A DNA stretch of 64,000 nucleotides from Peribacillus frigoritolerans (GCF_040250305.1 NZ_CP158190.1:2884001-2948000); one strand, 5' to 3'. Counted from the first letter of the stretch, positions 17,414 to 26,646 are shown. Translations and numbers: made by a program. Notes: generated by a model not told the origin, from the letters alone.

Positions 17414-18313
17414 TCAGGAAACATTCTGCCGTTGTTCGATATGATCATGTTTTCTCGCATTGGACATCTTATTGATGGTAACAAGAATTCCAGAAAGCCA
17501 TATAATCACGATGCCTGTATAAATATATATGTGGGCTTCAATCGGAATCCATGTAGCTAATAATGTTCGTACATTGATCAAGATAATGAAACCACCGACT
17601 AAAACACCCATTAATTGAGCAGGAAGCATCCGGACTAACCAGGCTGCAATTGGTGCAGCAACCACCCCGCCAATTATCAACGCTACGACCCAAAGCCAAT
17701 TGACAGCTTCCCATCCAAGCGAAATGATAAAACCAAGACTTCCGAAGAAAGCAATGGCAAATTCACTCGTATCAACAGTCCCTACAGCTTTCCTCGCCGT
17801 CATTCCTTTTTTTGACAATAAAACAGGCGTTGCAATAGGTCCCCAACCGCCTCCGCCTGTTGCATCACAAAAGCCTGCAAAAAGGCCTAACGGAATGGAT
17901 TGTTTTGCGGTCAATGGCCTTACGGTTTCATTGTCCTTTGACGGTTTAAAAATAAATAAAAAGCGGAATAAAACGTATACACCCAGGCCAAATAAAAATA
18001 TGGCAATATACGGTTTAGCTAATTCGGCTGGCAGGTTACTCAGGAAACATGCACCTACAAATGCACCAACAGAACCTGGAATGATCAAGCGATAGACCAT
18101 ATTCTTATCCACGTTCCCAAACTTTATATGTGAAGCTCCGGATACGGCTGTGGTCACTACTTCCGATAAATGTACGGATGCTGATGCTACTGCAGGGGCA
18201 ATCCCGAATGTCAACAATAAGGAAGTGGAACTCACTCCATACCCCATTCCAAGCGAACCATCGATTAATTGGGCTAAAAACCCGATAAAGGCTAAAACGA
18301 TTAACTTTTTCAT
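17414..18313 (-). CDS. TauE/SafE family sulfite exporter
   Basis: 299 residues with about eight hydrophobic helices in two halves. Each half carries the family Gly-rich entry: GFLAQLIDGSLGMGYGVSST at residues 11-30 and LGLFAGFCDATGGGGWGP near 142-159. The tail is cytosolic and charged. Members export sulfite or other organosulfur anions across the cytoplasmic membrane. It stands just downstream of the sulfate-reduction operon, beyond a strong hairpin, so it likely has its own promoter. The context suggests sulfite detoxification or anion exchange. Confidence 0.88.
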   Translation of the reverse strand: MKKLIVLAFIGFLAQLIDGSLGMGYGVSSTSLLLTFGIAPAVASASVHLSEVVTTAVSGASHIKFGNVDKNMVYRLIIPGSVGAFVGACFLSNLPAELAKPYIAIFLFGLGVYVLFRFLFIFKPSKDNETVRPLTAKQSIPLGLFAGFCDATGGGGWGPIATPVLLSKKGMTARKAVGTVDTSEFAIAFFGSLGFIISLGWEAVNWLWVVALIIGGVVAAPIAAWLVRMLPAQLMGVLVGGFIILINVRTLLATWIPIEAHIYIYTGIVIIWLSGILVTINKMSNARKHDHIEQRQNVS

Positions 18314-18406
18314 GACATTCCCCTTTTTCCACTTAAATAGAACCTAGATAACATCGACCCGACGTTGCAGCCTGTATAGATTATTTTGATCTATAAGACA
18401 CAAAGA

Positions 18407-18446
18407 GGCACCTAACCAACATGAAATGACATGTTGGTTAGGTGCC
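18407..18446. terminator. Very strong terminator hairpin after the sulfur operon
   Basis: A perfect 17-bp stem (GGCACCTAACCAACATG / CATGTTGGTTAGGTGCC) with a 6-base loop. It lies 30 bp past the sirC stop, with TTTGT on the minus side and TTCAGTTTTT on the plus side. It closes the yezD-cysH-...-sirC operon. Confidence 0.88.
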
Positions 18447-18475
18447 TTCAGTTTTTCTGATCAGCCCATATTTTT

Positions 18476-19090
18476 TTATTCAGCTTCTACTGGCATAAGC
18501 CTAGCTAAGAAACGATATCTTTCTTTTAGGGAATATTTATAAATATCCTCTATTGAATCTTTCAATAACTTAGATTTTTCCTCTTTTGAAAAGGAACCAC
18601 TTTTAATGATCATCCTTGCTTCGAAAAGGAATTCAAGATAATCTTCATAAGATTCATCATATACTTTACCTAGGTCATTCCGAATTTTTTTTGCGAGAGT
18701 TGGACTTGCTCCATTGGTAGAAACACTAATGGAAAGCATGCCTCTATTCAATGTGGCCGGTATATGAAAGTTACCCAGCTCATGATTGCTGATTACGTTC
18801 ACCAGCTGACTTTGGGATGCATTCTCGTACACTCGTTCATTAACTTCAGTAGAATTTGTAGCAACAATGATTAAAAACGCATCTTTATAGTCAGTTTCTT
18901 CCACTTCTTTAAGTAAGACTCGAATCTTACCTTCTTTCTCCAACAGTTGAAAACCCGTGCATATCTCGGGGCTTACGACGGTCACTTCGGCACCAGCTTC
19001 CAATAAGGGGCCCGCTTTAAAGTAACCTATTTTACCACCGCCGATGATGACACACTTTCTGTTCTCAATATTAAGCGTAATTGGATACAT
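18476..19090 (-). CDS. sirC: Precorrin-2 dehydrogenase (siroheme synthesis)
   Basis: 204 residues from ATG 19090 (MYPITLNIENRKCVIIGGGK), chosen because GGGAGGG lies 5-6 bp upstream; an earlier in-frame start has no box. The NAD-binding GGGKIGYFKA motif, VVSPE, IVATNS and the CysG-like SVSTNGASPTLAKKIR segment identify it. It oxidises precorrin-2 to sirohydrochlorin. It is longer than B. subtilis YlnF (about 162) owing to a C-terminal helical extension. Its start overlaps the sirB end by 20 bp. Confidence 0.92.
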   Translation of the reverse strand: MYPITLNIENRKCVIIGGGKIGYFKAGPLLEAGAEVTVVSPEICTGFQLLEKEGKIRVLLKEVEETDYKDAFLIIVATNSTEVNERVYENASQSQLVNVISNHELGNFHIPATLNRGMLSISVSTNGASPTLAKKIRNDLGKVYDESYEDYLEFLFEARMIIKSGSFSKEEKSKLLKDSIEDIYKYSLKERYRFLARLMPVEAE

Positions 19091-19832
19091 AGGCTCCCTC
19101 CCCACTCACTTCATGAATTCGTTCCGATATTGCTTGTTCAATCTTTGGATGATAACCTAGATATCGGCAAAGTATGATTTTTTGCTTCCCCTTTTTTTGG
19201 TTCTTTTTTATACTATTTTCAATCGACTGCATTAAGAGACCGGTAAACAATAGGTAAGGAATGATAAATACTTGGTTTGATCGAGATTCCCCTGCAAATT
19301 CCAATGCTTCTCCAAAGCTTGGTGTGGCAGCTGTCAAATAACACTCTTGCACACGGATTTTAGGAAACCTGTTCCTTAGCAAATCAGCCAATCGAGACAA
19401 ATCTCTTTTCACGTCGGGATCGCTGCTGCCCCTTCCAACCAATAAAACCAAGGAATCCTCCGAAACCCTTACATTTGTTTCCTCCAACCGTTCCACTAAA
19501 ATGTCAACCATTTTATCACTGACACCAATCGGTCTCCCATATTTCAATTCAACGGCAGGGTACCGTTCTTTCATTTTGTTCAAAATGACCGGAATATCAT
19601 GTTTTGCATGTACAGCCGTTAGCAATAGAACTGGAATGGCGATGATTCTCGTCGCACCTTTTTGCACGCATCGTTCGTAGGCCTCTTCTATCGTAGGAGT
19701 TTCCAATTCCAAGAAGCATTGCTCCTGAATGGAATTTGGCTGTGCTTGCATACAAACTTTAATAAAATCAATGGCTTGGGCTGAAGCTTCTTTAACGCGG
19801 CTTCCATGGCAAATATATAAAATGGCTTCCAT
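19071..19832 (-). CDS. sirB: Sirohydrochlorin ferrochelatase
   Basis: 253 residues. The CbiX/SirB signature LYICHGSRVKEASAQ (catalytic His near residue 9) and a second repeat LLVGRGSSDPDVKRDL show the two-domain SirB architecture. PVLLLTAVHAKHDIP carries the second conserved metal-binding His pair. It inserts Fe2+ into sirohydrochlorin to give siroheme for the sulfite reductase encoded upstream. It overlaps cobA by one base and sirC by 20 bp. Confidence 0.93.
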   Translation of the reverse strand: MEAILYICHGSRVKEASAQAIDFIKVCMQAQPNSIQEQCFLELETPTIEEAYERCVQKGATRIIAIPVLLLTAVHAKHDIPVILNKMKERYPAVELKYGRPIGVSDKMVDILVERLEETNVRVSEDSLVLLVGRGSSDPDVKRDLSRLADLLRNRFPKIRVQECYLTAATPSFGEALEFAGESRSNQVFIIPYLLFTGLLMQSIENSIKKNQKKGKQKIILCRYLGYHPKIEQAISERIHEVSGEGAYVSNYA

Positions 19833-20608
19833 TAAAAGGCCTCATTCGCCAACAAATTTTCGGTTTGTTTTCCTTCAAACCATTTAATTTTTTCCCGTAA
19901 ATTAACGACATCGCCCACGACTATCATGCAAGGATTGGAAATCTGTTCGTTATTGGCGGTTTCCACTACATTAGCCAACGTACTGACAGCTGTTCTTTGC
20001 GTTGTTAATGTCCCCCAATGGATAAGGGCTACCGGAGTCTCTGGATTTTTTCCATGTTCCAAAAGTTTCCCTTGAATATATGGCAGGTTTTTAACACCCA
20101 TGTAAATGGCTAGTGTATCGATACCTTTGGCAAGGGATTCCCACTTGATATTATCCTCTTCATCCTTTTTCCGATGACCGGTAACAATTGCAAAAGATGA
20201 AGCGTGGTCCCTGTGTGTAACTGGAATTCCCGCATAAGCTGTAGCGGCGATTCCGGCCGTAATGCCTGGTACGATTTCAAAGCTCACGCCACTTTTGGCG
20301 AGGGCTTCAGCTTCCTCCCCGCCTCTGCCAAAGACGAATGGATCGCCGCCCTTCAAACGGGTGACCACTTTTCCCTTTTTTGCATATTTGACCAGGAACC
20401 GATTGATGGTATCCTGTTGCAACAAATGATAATCCGGAAGTTTACCGCAATTAATCAGCTCGACACCGTCTTTTGCATGATTCAAAAGTTCTTTATTGAC
20501 AAGTCTATCATATAAAATGACATCAGCTTCTTGAATGCATTTTAATCCTTTTAATGTAATTAAATCTGGATCTCCGGGACCGGCTCCTACTAGATATACT
20601 TTCCCCAT
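19832..20608 (-). CDS. cobA: Uroporphyrinogen-III C-methyltransferase (SUMT)
   Basis: 258 residues from ATG 20608 (MGKVYLVGAGPGDPDLITLKG). A longer frame to 20707 would overlap the upstream gene by 80 bp, and family members start at this MGKVYLVG. SUMT motifs GAGPGDPDL, RLKGGDPFVFGRGGEE, PGITAGIAA and PVTHRD are intact. It methylates uroporphyrinogen III to precorrin-2 with two SAM, the first step toward siroheme. Equivalent to B. subtilis YlnD. Confidence 0.95.
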   Translation of the reverse strand: MGKVYLVGAGPGDPDLITLKGLKCIQEADVILYDRLVNKELLNHAKDGVELINCGKLPDYHLLQQDTINRFLVKYAKKGKVVTRLKGGDPFVFGRGGEEAEALAKSGVSFEIVPGITAGIAATAYAGIPVTHRDHASSFAIVTGHRKKDEEDNIKWESLAKGIDTLAIYMGVKNLPYIQGKLLEHGKNPETPVALIHWGTLTTQRTAVSTLANVVETANNEQISNPCMIVVGDVVNLREKIKWFEGKQTENLLANEAF

Positions 20609-20627
20609 TTTTGCAACCTGCCTTCCC

Positions 20628-20843
20628 TTAGAGAATCGTTTCGAATTCCGATAAAACGAAACCTGCTCCATTTTTAATTTTCTTTTTTTCGTATAATGAG
20701 ATGTCATCCACTTCAGGCATTTTCAAATAATGCTTTTCCAACTCGATATCAACAAGTTCAAACGCCTTTTCATCTGAATCGGCAACAATGATGACATGAA
20801 TCGGTTGTTCCTTGATAGTGACTTCAAAACGGTATAGATTCAT
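20628..20843 (-). CDS. DUF3906 family protein
   Basis: 71 residues (MNLYRFEVTIKEQPIHVIIV, then ADSDEKAFELVDIELEKHYL and a C-terminal FVLSEFETIL). It is a small alpha/beta protein of the DUF3906 family that typically sits between the sulfite reductase and siroheme genes in bacilli. Its function is unknown. The fixed position suggests a role in siroheme or reductase maturation, which is inference only. It lies 20 bp from both neighbours and is clearly co-transcribed. Confidence 0.85.
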   Translation of the reverse strand: MNLYRFEVTIKEQPIHVIIVADSDEKAFELVDIELEKHYLKMPEVDDISLYEKKKIKNGAGFVLSEFETIL

Positions 20844-20863
20844 CGATTGCTTACCTTCCCCTA

Positions 20864-22489
20864 TTAAACGGCCACTTCCGTTAATATATCATCAAGCTTA
20901 CTTTGTAACTCGGATATCCCTACCCTTTCCACAAAATCAAGAAAGGTTTCCGATAGAAGTTTTGTTTCTTTGAAAAATAGAATCAGTTCTTTCAGAACAT
21001 GATAGAGCTTTTCAGCTTCCACTTTCCCTTTAAGTTTTTCATTGAATTTCCCGCCCTCATTCAGCGTTCCACCGACGTATATTTCAAAAGCCTCGACCAT
21101 CTTTTTGTCCTGGTTTTTCATTTTTATGCCTTGCAGGCCAATTTCGGCGATGGCTCTTTGACCGCAATTATTCGGACAACCGACCATATGCATCCTTACA
21201 GGAACATCGAGATCTATTTCCTTGTCCAATGATTCAGAAATGGTCCTCATTCGTTCTTTTGTTTCAACGAGTGCCAGGTTGCAATACTCGATGCCTGTAC
21301 AAGAAACGGAATAACCAATGAATTTTTTTGGGTGGTATGGAAATCTTTCAAAGATGGATTCCTGTTTTAATTCCTCAAGTTTTGCATCCGGCACATTTGG
21401 AATGATAAGATTTTGAGAATTACAGTTTCGGATTTCACCATTTCCATATTTCTTCGCAAGTTCGGCAAACTCGATCACTTCGTCTGGGTTTAGGCGACCA
21501 ACTGGTATATTGACTCCAACATAGTTCAGACCATCTTGTTTTTGTTTATGGATGCCGTAGAAATAACCTGCATTCCATCCCTCCACCGCACTTTCACCCT
21601 TTTCAGGAAGCGGACCGGTGTATTCCAGCAGCTTTTCCTTGAATTGTTCAGGACCCCAATCAGCGACAAGGAATTTCAATCGTGAGCGATGACGTTTTTC
21701 ACGGTACCCGAAGTCACGGAATATCGTCGTGATGGCTGCCGCTACTTCGACTGTTTTTTCAGGTAAAATGAATAAATCAAGTTCCTCTGCCAGCATCGGA
21801 ACGGAGGACAGCCCACCGCCTACTTTTACGTGAAAACCAACTTCCGTTACTCCATCAATTTCTTTAGTTGCTGGATTGAAAGAAACGCAGTTGATTTCAG
21901 CATTTGATGCATTATGGATATTAGCACTTATGGACATTTTATATTTCCTAGGAAGGTTCGAATAGTCTTCGTTAAGGCGGAAATACTCAAATACATCATA
22001 TAGAACCTCGCGTGTATCGAAAAGTTCGTCAGGATCGATGCCTGCCAATGCATTCCCGATGATATTGCGTGTGATATCACCACAAGCACCAGCCGTAGTC
22101 ATTCCAACCTTTTCCAAACGATTTAAGATATCCGGGACTTGTTCAATGGTCAACCAATGGAATTGAATGGCTTGACGGGTTGTAATGTCATATACACCCC
22201 TCCCGTAATCTTTAGCGATGTTTGCCAGCGTAATTTGTTGATCATAAGTCAGGATACCGCCGGGAATAACGACACGCATCATCCAATAACCAGCTTCTTT
22301 TGGCCGTTGCAGGTAGAGACCTGCCCACTTGAACATATCCCAATTTTCCTTAGGGATGGAATCAAAACCATTTGCTGCGTAATGTGGAATATCATCAAAT
22401 ATCTTCAAGCCGTCTTTTTCCAATTTCCAGACTTCCGTTTTATTTTTAGCGATTAGTGGATTTTCCGACCAAAATTTCTCGTAAACCAT
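20864..22489 (-). CDS. sir: Siroheme/[4Fe-4S] sulfite (nitrite) reductase, ferredoxin type
   Basis: 541 residues with the tandem NIR/SIR architecture. MRVVIPGGILTYDQ and TTRQAIQFHWLT form the first half-domain, with TTAGACGDITRNIIG in the siroheme pocket. The iron-sulfur ligands are CTGIEYC and CPNNC (about residues 400-450). Sulfite and nitrite reductases of this fold cannot be told apart confidently by motif, but embedding in a cysH/sat/cysC/siroheme operon makes six-electron reduction of sulfite to sulfide the best call. RBS GGAGG precedes ATG 22489. Confidence 0.9.
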   Translation of the reverse strand: MVYEKFWSENPLIAKNKTEVWKLEKDGLKIFDDIPHYAANGFDSIPKENWDMFKWAGLYLQRPKEAGYWMMRVVIPGGILTYDQQITLANIAKDYGRGVYDITTRQAIQFHWLTIEQVPDILNRLEKVGMTTAGACGDITRNIIGNALAGIDPDELFDTREVLYDVFEYFRLNEDYSNLPRKYKMSISANIHNASNAEINCVSFNPATKEIDGVTEVGFHVKVGGGLSSVPMLAEELDLFILPEKTVEVAAAITTIFRDFGYREKRHRSRLKFLVADWGPEQFKEKLLEYTGPLPEKGESAVEGWNAGYFYGIHKQKQDGLNYVGVNIPVGRLNPDEVIEFAELAKKYGNGEIRNCNSQNLIIPNVPDAKLEELKQESIFERFPYHPKKFIGYSVSCTGIEYCNLALVETKERMRTISESLDKEIDLDVPVRMHMVGCPNNCGQRAIAEIGLQGIKMKNQDKKMVEAFEIYVGGTLNEGGKFNEKLKGKVEAEKLYHVLKELILFFKETKLLSETFLDFVERVGISELQSKLDDILTEVAV

Positions 22490-22506
22490 TATATTATCCT
22501 CCTTGA

Positions 22507-23106
22507 TTAAATCGCTTTCTTTGCTGACAAATAACCGATTACCTGTTCAACGCACTCTTCAATGCTGTATTGGTCGGATTCTAAAATGATTTCCGGTTGT
22601 TCAGGTTCTTCGTAAGGAGAGTCGATTCCGGTAAAATCTTTAATGATTCCCTTACGCGCCTTGTCATAAAGACCTTTAGGATCACGCACTTCGCACTCTT
22701 CGATTGGACACTTTATGTATACTTCAATAAACTCCCCTTCTTCAAGTAAATCACGTACAATCTGCCGATCTGCCCTGAAAGGTGATATGAAGGCGGTCAA
22801 TACGAACTGCCCACTATCCACGAATAACTTGGAAACCTCACCGATTCGCCTAATATTCTCGGTTCTGTCCTCTTCAGAAAAACCTAAATCTTTATTCAAA
22901 CCATGACGGATATTATCACCATCCAAAACATAACTTCGAATATTCCGATTATATAACTCTTTAGCGACTGCATTCGCAATCGTCGATTTTCCGGAGCCCG
23001 AGAGACCAGTGAACCATAGAACTGTGCTTTCATGGCCGTTCTGCTTCCGGCGGAGCTCCTTGGTCAATGACGTTTCATGCCAAGTGACATTCGTACTTTT
23101 ACTCAT
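22507..23106 (-). CDS. cysC: Adenylylsulfate kinase
   Basis: 199 residues. P-loop GLSGSGKST at about residues 35-43, [20 protein letters not shown], and FISPFRADR are diagnostic for APS kinase. It phosphorylates APS to PAPS. It lies between sat and sir with short spacings. Because the CysH here carries the Fe-S cysteines of the APS-using type, CysC may supply PAPS for other uses or for dual-substrate CysH. Confidence 0.96.
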   Translation of the reverse strand: MSKSTNVTWHETSLTKELRRKQNGHESTVLWFTGLSGSGKSTIANAVAKELYNRNIRSYVLDGDNIRHGLNKDLGFSEEDRTENIRRIGEVSKLFVDSGQFVLTAFISPFRADRQIVRDLLEEGEFIEVYIKCPIEECEVRDPKGLYDKARKGIIKDFTGIDSPYEEPEQPEIILESDQYSIEECVEQVIGYLSAKKAI

Positions 23107-23148
23107 TAAAAATCCCCCTCTTCATGTGATCCTTCAATTTATGTCCGA

Positions 23149-24297
23149 TCAGTTATAAACTTCATTCTTTTTTAGACCTTCAATCAACACCTCGATGACT
23201 TCTTTACGGCTAAAGGTAGCTGGAGGAATTTCTCCGTTACGCAGCATTTCCCTTACCTTCGTTCCAGACAGGATGACATGGTCTTCCTTGCCATGCGGAC
23301 AAGTTTTAGCGGAAGCCATATTGCCACATGCTTTACAGTAAAAGCTATGTTCAAAGAATAATAGCGTGATCCCTAACTCATCTGCGTTGAAATTCCCAAA
23401 GATTTTTTGAGCATCATATGTTCCATAATAATCGCCCACACCCGCATGATCACGTCCGACGATAAAATGTGTGCAACCATAATTTTTACGGACCATCGCA
23501 TGGAAAATGGCTTCCCTAGGTCCTGCATAACGCATGGCAGCAGGGAAAACTGCAAGGGAGACGCGATCCTTAGGATAATATTTTTCAAGCAGCACTTTAT
23601 AGCTTTCCATTCTTACATCTGCCGGAATGTCATCTGATTTGGTGGCACCTACAAGAGGGTTTAAGAATAAGCCGTCGACTATCTCCAATGCTGTCTTTTG
23701 AATGTATTCATGTGCACGGTGAACAGGGTTCCTCGTTTGGAAGCCGACAACCGTTTCCCAGCCTTTTTCAGCAAAAGCTTTCCTTGTCTCGACTGGGTCC
23801 AAATAGTGAGCTTGAAACTGCGGACGCTCTATTCTCTTGATCAACTTTATTTCCCCACCGACATATACATCACCGCGGTTATATAAATTTTTCACTCCAG
23901 GATGCTTCTCATCATCCGTTTGATATACTAATGTCGCTTCCAATTGCTTATCTGGCGTGTAAATATCGGAAACGGAGAGAACCCCGTATGTTTCACCTTC
24001 ATGAGTCAACGTTACTTCTTCACCTATAGTAAGGGTTTCTGCAGTTTCTTCGGTCAAAGGAAGCGTAATTGGGATGCTCCATACATGACCGCTGCTAAGC
24101 CTCAAATCCTTGACCACTGTCTCGTAGTCACTTTTTGTAAAGAATCCTTTAATTGGACTGTAGGCACCAGTGCCTATCAATTCAAGATCACTTAAAGCAA
24201 TTTGATCGATTTCGATTGACTTTGTTATTTTACTAATATCATAATTTGGTTCCCAAAGATCGATTAATGTTCCTCCGTGCGGTAAACTGATTGTCAT
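23149..24297 (-). CDS. sat: Sulfate adenylyltransferase (ATP sulfurylase)
   Basis: 382 residues. It has the homo-oligomeric ATP sulfurylase motifs [12 protein letters not shown] (HxxH), [14 protein letters not shown] and [12 protein letters not shown], plus a CPHGKEDH segment with nearby CxxC ([19 protein letters not shown]). It activates sulfate with ATP to APS. ATG 24297 follows GGGGG. A 69-bp triplicated repeat separates it from cysH. No CysP-type permease lies between cysH and sat, unlike B. subtilis. Confidence 0.97.
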   Translation of the reverse strand: MTISLPHGGTLIDLWEPNYDISKITKSIEIDQIALSDLELIGTGAYSPIKGFFTKSDYETVVKDLRLSSGHVWSIPITLPLTEETAETLTIGEEVTLTHEGETYGVLSVSDIYTPDKQLEATLVYQTDDEKHPGVKNLYNRGDVYVGGEIKLIKRIERPQFQAHYLDPVETRKAFAEKGWETVVGFQTRNPVHRAHEYIQKTALEIVDGLFLNPLVGATKSDDIPADVRMESYKVLLEKYYPKDRVSLAVFPAAMRYAGPREAIFHAMVRKNYGCTHFIVGRDHAGVGDYYGTYDAQKIFGNFNADELGITLLFFEHSFYCKACGNMASAKTCPHGKEDHVILSGTKVREMLRNGEIPPATFSRKEVIEVLIEGLKKNEVYN

Positions 24298-24308
24298 GCT
24301 AATTTCCC

Positions 24309-24377
24309 CCTATGGTTTCTATTTATTTAAGCCTATGGTTTTTATTTATTTAAGCCTATGGTTTTTATTTATTTAAG
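24309..24377. repeat. Three tandem 23-bp repeats between cysH and sat
   Basis: Units at 24309-24331, 24332-24354 and 24355-24377 are identical except for one C in the first. Each plus-strand unit reads CCTATGGTTT, then TTATTTATTTAAG. The third unit contains the cysH stop codon, and the others fill the intercistronic gap up to the sat RBS. Confidence 0.95.
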
Positions 24378-25089
24378 ATAAATGCAATCCGCATTCCGTT
24401 TTTTGAGCTCCTTGCCAACGGCCAGAGCGTAAATCATCTGCATTGAAGGCTGGTGCTGTACATGTTTTACATCCAATGCTCGGATATCCATTATCATGCA
24501 GGATATTATATGGAAGTCCGTTTTTGTGGGCGTAGCGCCAAACATCTTTCCATGTCCAATGTATGAGTGGACATATTTTAACTGACTTGAACTTATTATC
24601 CTTATTGATATACTCGGTTAAAGCCCTTGTTTCGGATTGCTCCCTCCGCAGTCCCGAAAGCCATGCTGTTGCCGTTGAAAGCACATCGGTAAGCGGAATG
24701 ATTTTACGGATATTACAGCACTTATTTGAATCTCTAACCCATAATTCATCCCCATATTCCGCTGCTTGTTCCTCTAGCGTCAAGGCAGGTTTCTTCATTT
24801 CGATCGAAAGCTTTGGATATCGCTTTTTCACTTGCTCGATCAATTGATAAGTTTCCTCAAAATGAACATCTGTATCAAGGAAAACTATTTTGGCAGAAGG
24901 ATTGACCTTCGCCAATAAATCCGTAAGCACGATGCCTTCTATGCCAAAACTGCAAGCATAAATCAGTTCGTTTCCATAATGGTCATTCGCCCATTGCAGA
25001 ACTTCCAAAGCACCTTTTGTCTCACTGTCTTCGGGAAATACAGGGAAATCCCCAGTGTTGAAATTTTCATAGTTTATTAATGCAGCCAA
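24373..25089 (-). CDS. cysH: Phosphoadenylyl-/adenylyl-sulfate reductase
   Basis: 238 residues from TTG 25089, 8 bp after AGAGGGGG. PAPS reductase motifs include IYACSFGIEGIVLTDL, the SGLRREQS loop and the C-terminal ECGLH with the catalytic Cys. The CC pair (NKCCNIRK) and GCKTC motif are the [4Fe-4S] ligands of the APS-reductase subtype. It reduces APS/PAPS to sulfite with thioredoxin. It belongs to the operon behind the SAM riboswitch and yezD. Confidence 0.96.
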   Translation of the reverse strand: MAALINYENFNTGDFPVFPEDSETKGALEVLQWANDHYGNELIYACSFGIEGIVLTDLLAKVNPSAKIVFLDTDVHFEETYQLIEQVKKRYPKLSIEMKKPALTLEEQAAEYGDELWVRDSNKCCNIRKIIPLTDVLSTATAWLSGLRREQSETRALTEYINKDNKFKSVKICPLIHWTWKDVWRYAHKNGLPYNILHDNGYPSIGCKTCTAPAFNADDLRSGRWQGAQKTECGLHLS

Positions 25090-25248
25090 CTTTGTAGCCC
25101 CCTCTAAAAACTTGCTGTATCAGGTTAGAGTAACTGTTGATCAATGCCCGTTGTAATTGTTTGACTCTAGGAAAAAAGAGACGAATCTAACCAATACTCT
25201 CTTTATATCAGTTAAACCCGCCTCTAGTTTTTCTAGTCAGCAGATACC

Positions 25249-25392
25249 TTATTTAATTCTTAATTTTTCATTTCTTTCCATTTGAATGATTTTACCATCC
25301 TGGACAATAAGTGTAATGGATCCATATTTCATAGAATTAAGCATTTCTTGAAGTCGTTCAAATATTTCTTCAAGCTGATTCTCTTTATCCAA
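25249..25392 (-). CDS. yezD: YezD-family (DUF2292) small protein
   Basis: 47 residues from TTG 25392, 8 bp after an AAAGGAGG box. The sequence MDKENQLEEIFERLQEMLNS and then MKYGSITLIVQDGKIIQMER is a DUF2292 signature (GSITLIVQDGKIIQ). Such proteins are encoded at the head of sulfur-assimilation operons in bacilli and belong to sulfur regulons, with no known activity. It follows the SAM riboswitch directly and is therefore its first target gene. Confidence 0.85.
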   Translation of the reverse strand: MDKENQLEEIFERLQEMLNSMKYGSITLIVQDGKIIQMERNEKLRIK

Positions 25393-25512
25393 GCCTGTTC
25401 CTCCTTTAAGAAAATCCGCGAATTTCTTATTTTCACCGCTGATTCAATGAATTTCTTAGATTTATATAATTCCAAACAACCTTACATTGTTATGGTTTGC
25501 CTACAACTTTCC

Positions 25513-25670
25513 CAAAAAACAAAAATCTTTCCATGATGGAAAGATCCCAAGGTAAATATCTTTACCTTATCTTCCAAAATGATCAACATTTTGTTGGAGG
25601 TAGCACCTTGCATCGATCATGCAGGTTGCTGGACTTCAAAGGGCCAATTCCCTCCGTCGCTCTGGATAAG
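25513..25670 (-). promoter_or_regulatory. SAM-I (S-box) riboswitch with expression-platform terminator
   Basis: Reading down from 25670, the minus strand shows the S-box core in order: CTTATCCAGAG, GGAGGGAATTGGCCC, TTTGAA and CCAGCAACC. A closing GATAAG at 25566-25571 pairs with the 5' CTTATC (P1). A terminator follows: ATCTTTCC / GGAAAGAT with a 5-base loop (25525-25545) and a TTTTTGTTTTTT tail. SAM binding should favour the terminator and switch off yezD-cysH-sat-cysC-sir-sirCB/cobA when SAM is abundant. Confidence 0.95.
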
Positions 25671-25684
25671 TTTTATTATTTTAA

Positions 25685-25712
25685 ATATTAACATATATTT
25701 AATCCTTGTCAA
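25685..25712 (-). promoter_or_regulatory. Sigma-A promoter of the sulfur operon
   Basis: TTGACA (25707-25712, minus strand), a 16-bp spacer and TAATAT (25685-25690), placing the transcription start a few bases before the S-box P1 stem at 25670. The flanks are very AT-rich. Confidence 0.85.
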
Positions 25713-25810
25713 TGGAGTTTTCTTATAAAATAACTTGGTTTAATATTATGGATGAACTGTTATTTTTATACACACTATTCCGATTATGATTTTATGTTCA
25801 TGTAAATACG

Positions 25811-25861
25811 AAAATAGACTCGTCTTTTTAGATAAAGCATCCAAAAAAATGAGTCTATTTT
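25811..25861. terminator. Long hairpin between FMN reductase gene and sulfur operon
   Basis: Perfect 11-bp arms (AAAATAGACTC / GAGTCTATTTT) about 29 bases apart, with A/T runs on both sides. It can end the FMN reductase transcript on the minus strand before the S-box promoter. Confidence 0.6.
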
Positions 25862-25953
25862 CATTAACAAACCTATTATTGGCGCCTGTCATTCTTTGAA
25901 AAAATAATTTCTCGAATTCCAGTCCTTTTTATAGAAGGAATTACTCGAATTCA

Positions 25954-26487
25954 TTAATTTCTTAACTGTATCGCTTCTACAAATTCTTGAACTTGACTCT
26001 GGACGCGATCAATTAAATGCAAATCATTTATCGGGTTTTCTGAATTCTGTTTATCTATTTCTTTATCAACGAAATAAATCCCCTGCAGCGGCTCGCCTTT
26101 TAATATTGAAATTAATGGTTTAAGTGCATAGTCAATCGCCAATAGATGCCTGTTACTTCCGCCAATCATGATTGGCAGTACTGGCTTACCCTTAAAAGCA
26201 CCTTCTGGCAGCAAATCGATCAAGGCCTTCAATACACCTGTATAAGAAGCCTTATAAACCGGTGAACCAATAATGACACCTCTAGCTGCTTGAATTTTCT
26301 CTGAAAGCTTTAAGATATCTTCGCTATTATATTTTCCTTGGAATAAATCATCTGCTGAGAAATCCGTAATTGAGAAATAAGCTGTGGTAAAACCTTCGTT
26401 TTCGACTAATGATTGAATATGTTTTAGTGAAATGTCCGTTCTGGACGGAATAGCCGGACTTCCTGATAAAATTACGATATCGGTCAT
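25954..26487 (-). CDS. NADPH-dependent FMN reductase (SsuE-like)
   Basis: 177 residues, flavodoxin-like. VILSGSPAIPSRTDISL at residues 4-20 is the FMN phosphate loop. IIGSPVYKASYTGVLKALIDLLP contains the Tyr-Thr segment typical of the SsuE/MsuE group, and PIMIGGSNRHLLAIDYALKPL the dimer region. It supplies reduced FMN to two-component flavin monooxygenases such as alkanesulfonate monooxygenase. No SsuD is adjacent, but two LLM-class monooxygenases lie 9-11 kb away. Confidence 0.85.
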   Translation of the reverse strand: MTDIVILSGSPAIPSRTDISLKHIQSLVENEGFTTAYFSITDFSADDLFQGKYNSEDILKLSEKIQAARGVIIGSPVYKASYTGVLKALIDLLPEGAFKGKPVLPIMIGGSNRHLLAIDYALKPLISILKGEPLQGIYFVDKEIDKQNSENPINDLHLIDRVQSQVQEFVEAIQLRN

Positions 26488-26646
26488 TTAATCTCCCCCT
26501 CCAATATTACATGATTTCAAGATAAAATCTTCGTAAGCATTTCGTACAGCATGCATTTATCGTAATAGTCTGAAAAATATAAGTCAAATCTTACACTCTG
26601 GTTTAAAAAATTTTCAAGTTTACTCCATCGGATCTTAAGGAAAATA

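Noticed and set aside
25175..25204. Possible attenuator before cysH (AAAGAGA / TCTCTTT with T-rich tail on minus strand)
   Set aside because: The stem is only 7 bp, AT-rich, with a 16-base loop. The SAM riboswitch upstream already explains control.
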